DNA of 6,659 nt from Candidatus Zipacnadia bacterium (GTDB taxonomy: Bacteria; Armatimonadota; Zipacnadia; Zipacnadales; Zipacnadaceae), in NCBI GenBank assembly GCA_029821255.1, contig JALGTS010000067.1, positions 1 to 6,659 on the forward strand, written 5' to 3'. Under the pieces are notes generated by a model. That model had not been told where the DNA came from and made no database searches. It saw only the letters and a program-made list of their open reading frames with translations. Shown here piece by piece: positions 6,454-6,659 of the stretch. Every line of letters begins with the position of its first letter. Within the stretch, counting starts at the first letter, position 1. A program made the translations under genes and the position numbers.

Positions 6454-6468
6454 GTGGCAGCCTGCCAC
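6454..6468. promoter_or_regulatory. 15-bp perfect palindrome, candidate operator
   Basis: GTGGCAGCCTGCCAC is a perfect inverted repeat with 7-base arms around one central base. It lies in the divergent gap between the minus operon promoter (centred about 70 bases upstream of that transcript start) and the tRNA promoter (about 40 bases before its -35). Size and symmetry fit a dimeric repressor or activator site of LacI or GntR type. No regulator gene is in the window, so the assignment rests on symmetry and position alone. Confidence 0.4.
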
Positions 6469-6506
6469 AGAATATAGTGGACAACTACCCAGGCTGACAG
6501 ACGGTC

Positions 6507-6535
6507 TTGACAGCCTCAGAAATATGTGCCAAAAT
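6507..6535 (+). promoter_or_regulatory. Promoter of the tRNA-Gln gene
   Basis: A perfect -35 TTGACA (6507-6512) is followed after 17 bases by CAAAAT (6530-6535), a four-of-six -10 match. The predicted start near 6542 is about six bases before the mature tRNA, a usual distance for a tRNA transcript. Confidence 0.55.
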
Positions 6536-6547
6536 AGTCAGCGACGC

Positions 6548-6621
6548 TGCCGGGTGGTGAAGGGGTATCACGACTGACTCTGGATCAGTTATCGGAGGTT
6601 CGAATCCTCCCCCGGCAGCCA
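6548..6621 (+). tRNA. tRNA-Gln (anticodon CTG)
   Basis: The 74-base cloverleaf folds completely. The acceptor arms TGCCGGG and CCCGGCA pair at 7 of 7. The D stem is GTGA/TCAC and the anticodon stem ACTGA/TCAGT with loop CTCTGGA. The variable region is four bases, and the T stem GGAGG/CCTCC carries the standard TTCGAAT loop. The anticodon at loop positions 34-36 is CTG, reading CAG glutamine codons. The U1-A72 pair and discriminator G73 agree with known glutamine identity elements. The terminal CCA (6619-6621) is encoded. Base 37 is G; E. coli tRNA-Gln has A there. No intron is present. Confidence 0.96.
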
Positions 6622-6659
6622 GACAATAGCCAGCTCTTAACTGTGTGCCAGGCAAAACA

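Larger units (their letters stand above)
6323..6547. other. Divergent intergenic region between the sugar operon and tRNA-Gln
   Basis: These 225 bases contain no gene I can support. They hold the minus operon's promoter and leader, the palindrome at 6454-6468 and the tRNA promoter. An open frame continuing upstream from the oxidoreductase across this region lacks recognisable protein features. Confidence 0.6.

Noticed and set aside
6323..6484. Upstream extension of the oxidoreductase to 6484
   Set aside because: It would add 54 residues before the Rossmann strand and run through the promoter at 6398-6427; ATG 6322 has its own ribosome binding site and starts at the family's usual first residue.

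Overview
The window reads as a piece of a bacterial chromosome of moderately high GC. Gene content points to a free-living carbohydrate-degrading bacterium of the Armatimonadota, Planctomycetota, Lentisphaerota or Poribacteria type. A uroporphyrinogen-decarboxylase-like protein, a DUF2961/GH172 protein, an unusual Gfo/Idh/MocA dehydrogenase and a TIM-barrel sugar isomerase together are common in such genomes. The phylum is inferred from remembered family distributions and was not tested.

Layout, left to right. (1) Bases 1-600, minus strand: N-terminal 200 codons of a sugar phosphate isomerase/epimerase, cut by the left edge. (2) 601-825: divergent intergenic region with a good plus-strand sigma70-like promoter (728-758), a short direct repeat and a possible 20-codon leader ORF before the isomerase. 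(3) 826-3142, plus strand: three genes joined by GTGA stop/start overlaps. They are a RecB/AddB/Cas4-like PD-(D/E)XK protein with Fe-S-type cysteines but a substituted active-site acid, a secreted membrane-anchored HEXXH 'peptidase MA' metalloprotease, and a very short MscS-type channel. (4) 3143-3181: convergent gap with a weak hairpin. (5) 3182-6322, minus strand, read right to left: a three-gene operon of Gfo/Idh/MocA oxidoreductase, URO-D-like protein and GH172/DUF2961 protein, with small gaps and its own promoter at 6398-6427. (6) 6323-6547: divergent intergenic region with a 15-bp perfect palindrome and a second promoter. (7) 6548-6621: tRNA-Gln(CTG) with encoded CCA.

Functionally there are two themes. 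The minus-strand genes fit intracellular processing of an unidentified glycoside or sugar: GH172 would cleave a furanosidic bond, the dehydrogenase and isomerase would act on sugars, and the URO-D-like protein has no assigned role. The plus-strand trio is a separate transcription unit lying between sugar genes. Its combination of a possibly inactive nuclease fold, a membrane-tethered metalloprotease and a cage-less MscS channel has no function I can name, and it is the best candidate here for something undescribed. No CRISPR array, transposase, integrase or insertion sequence was seen.
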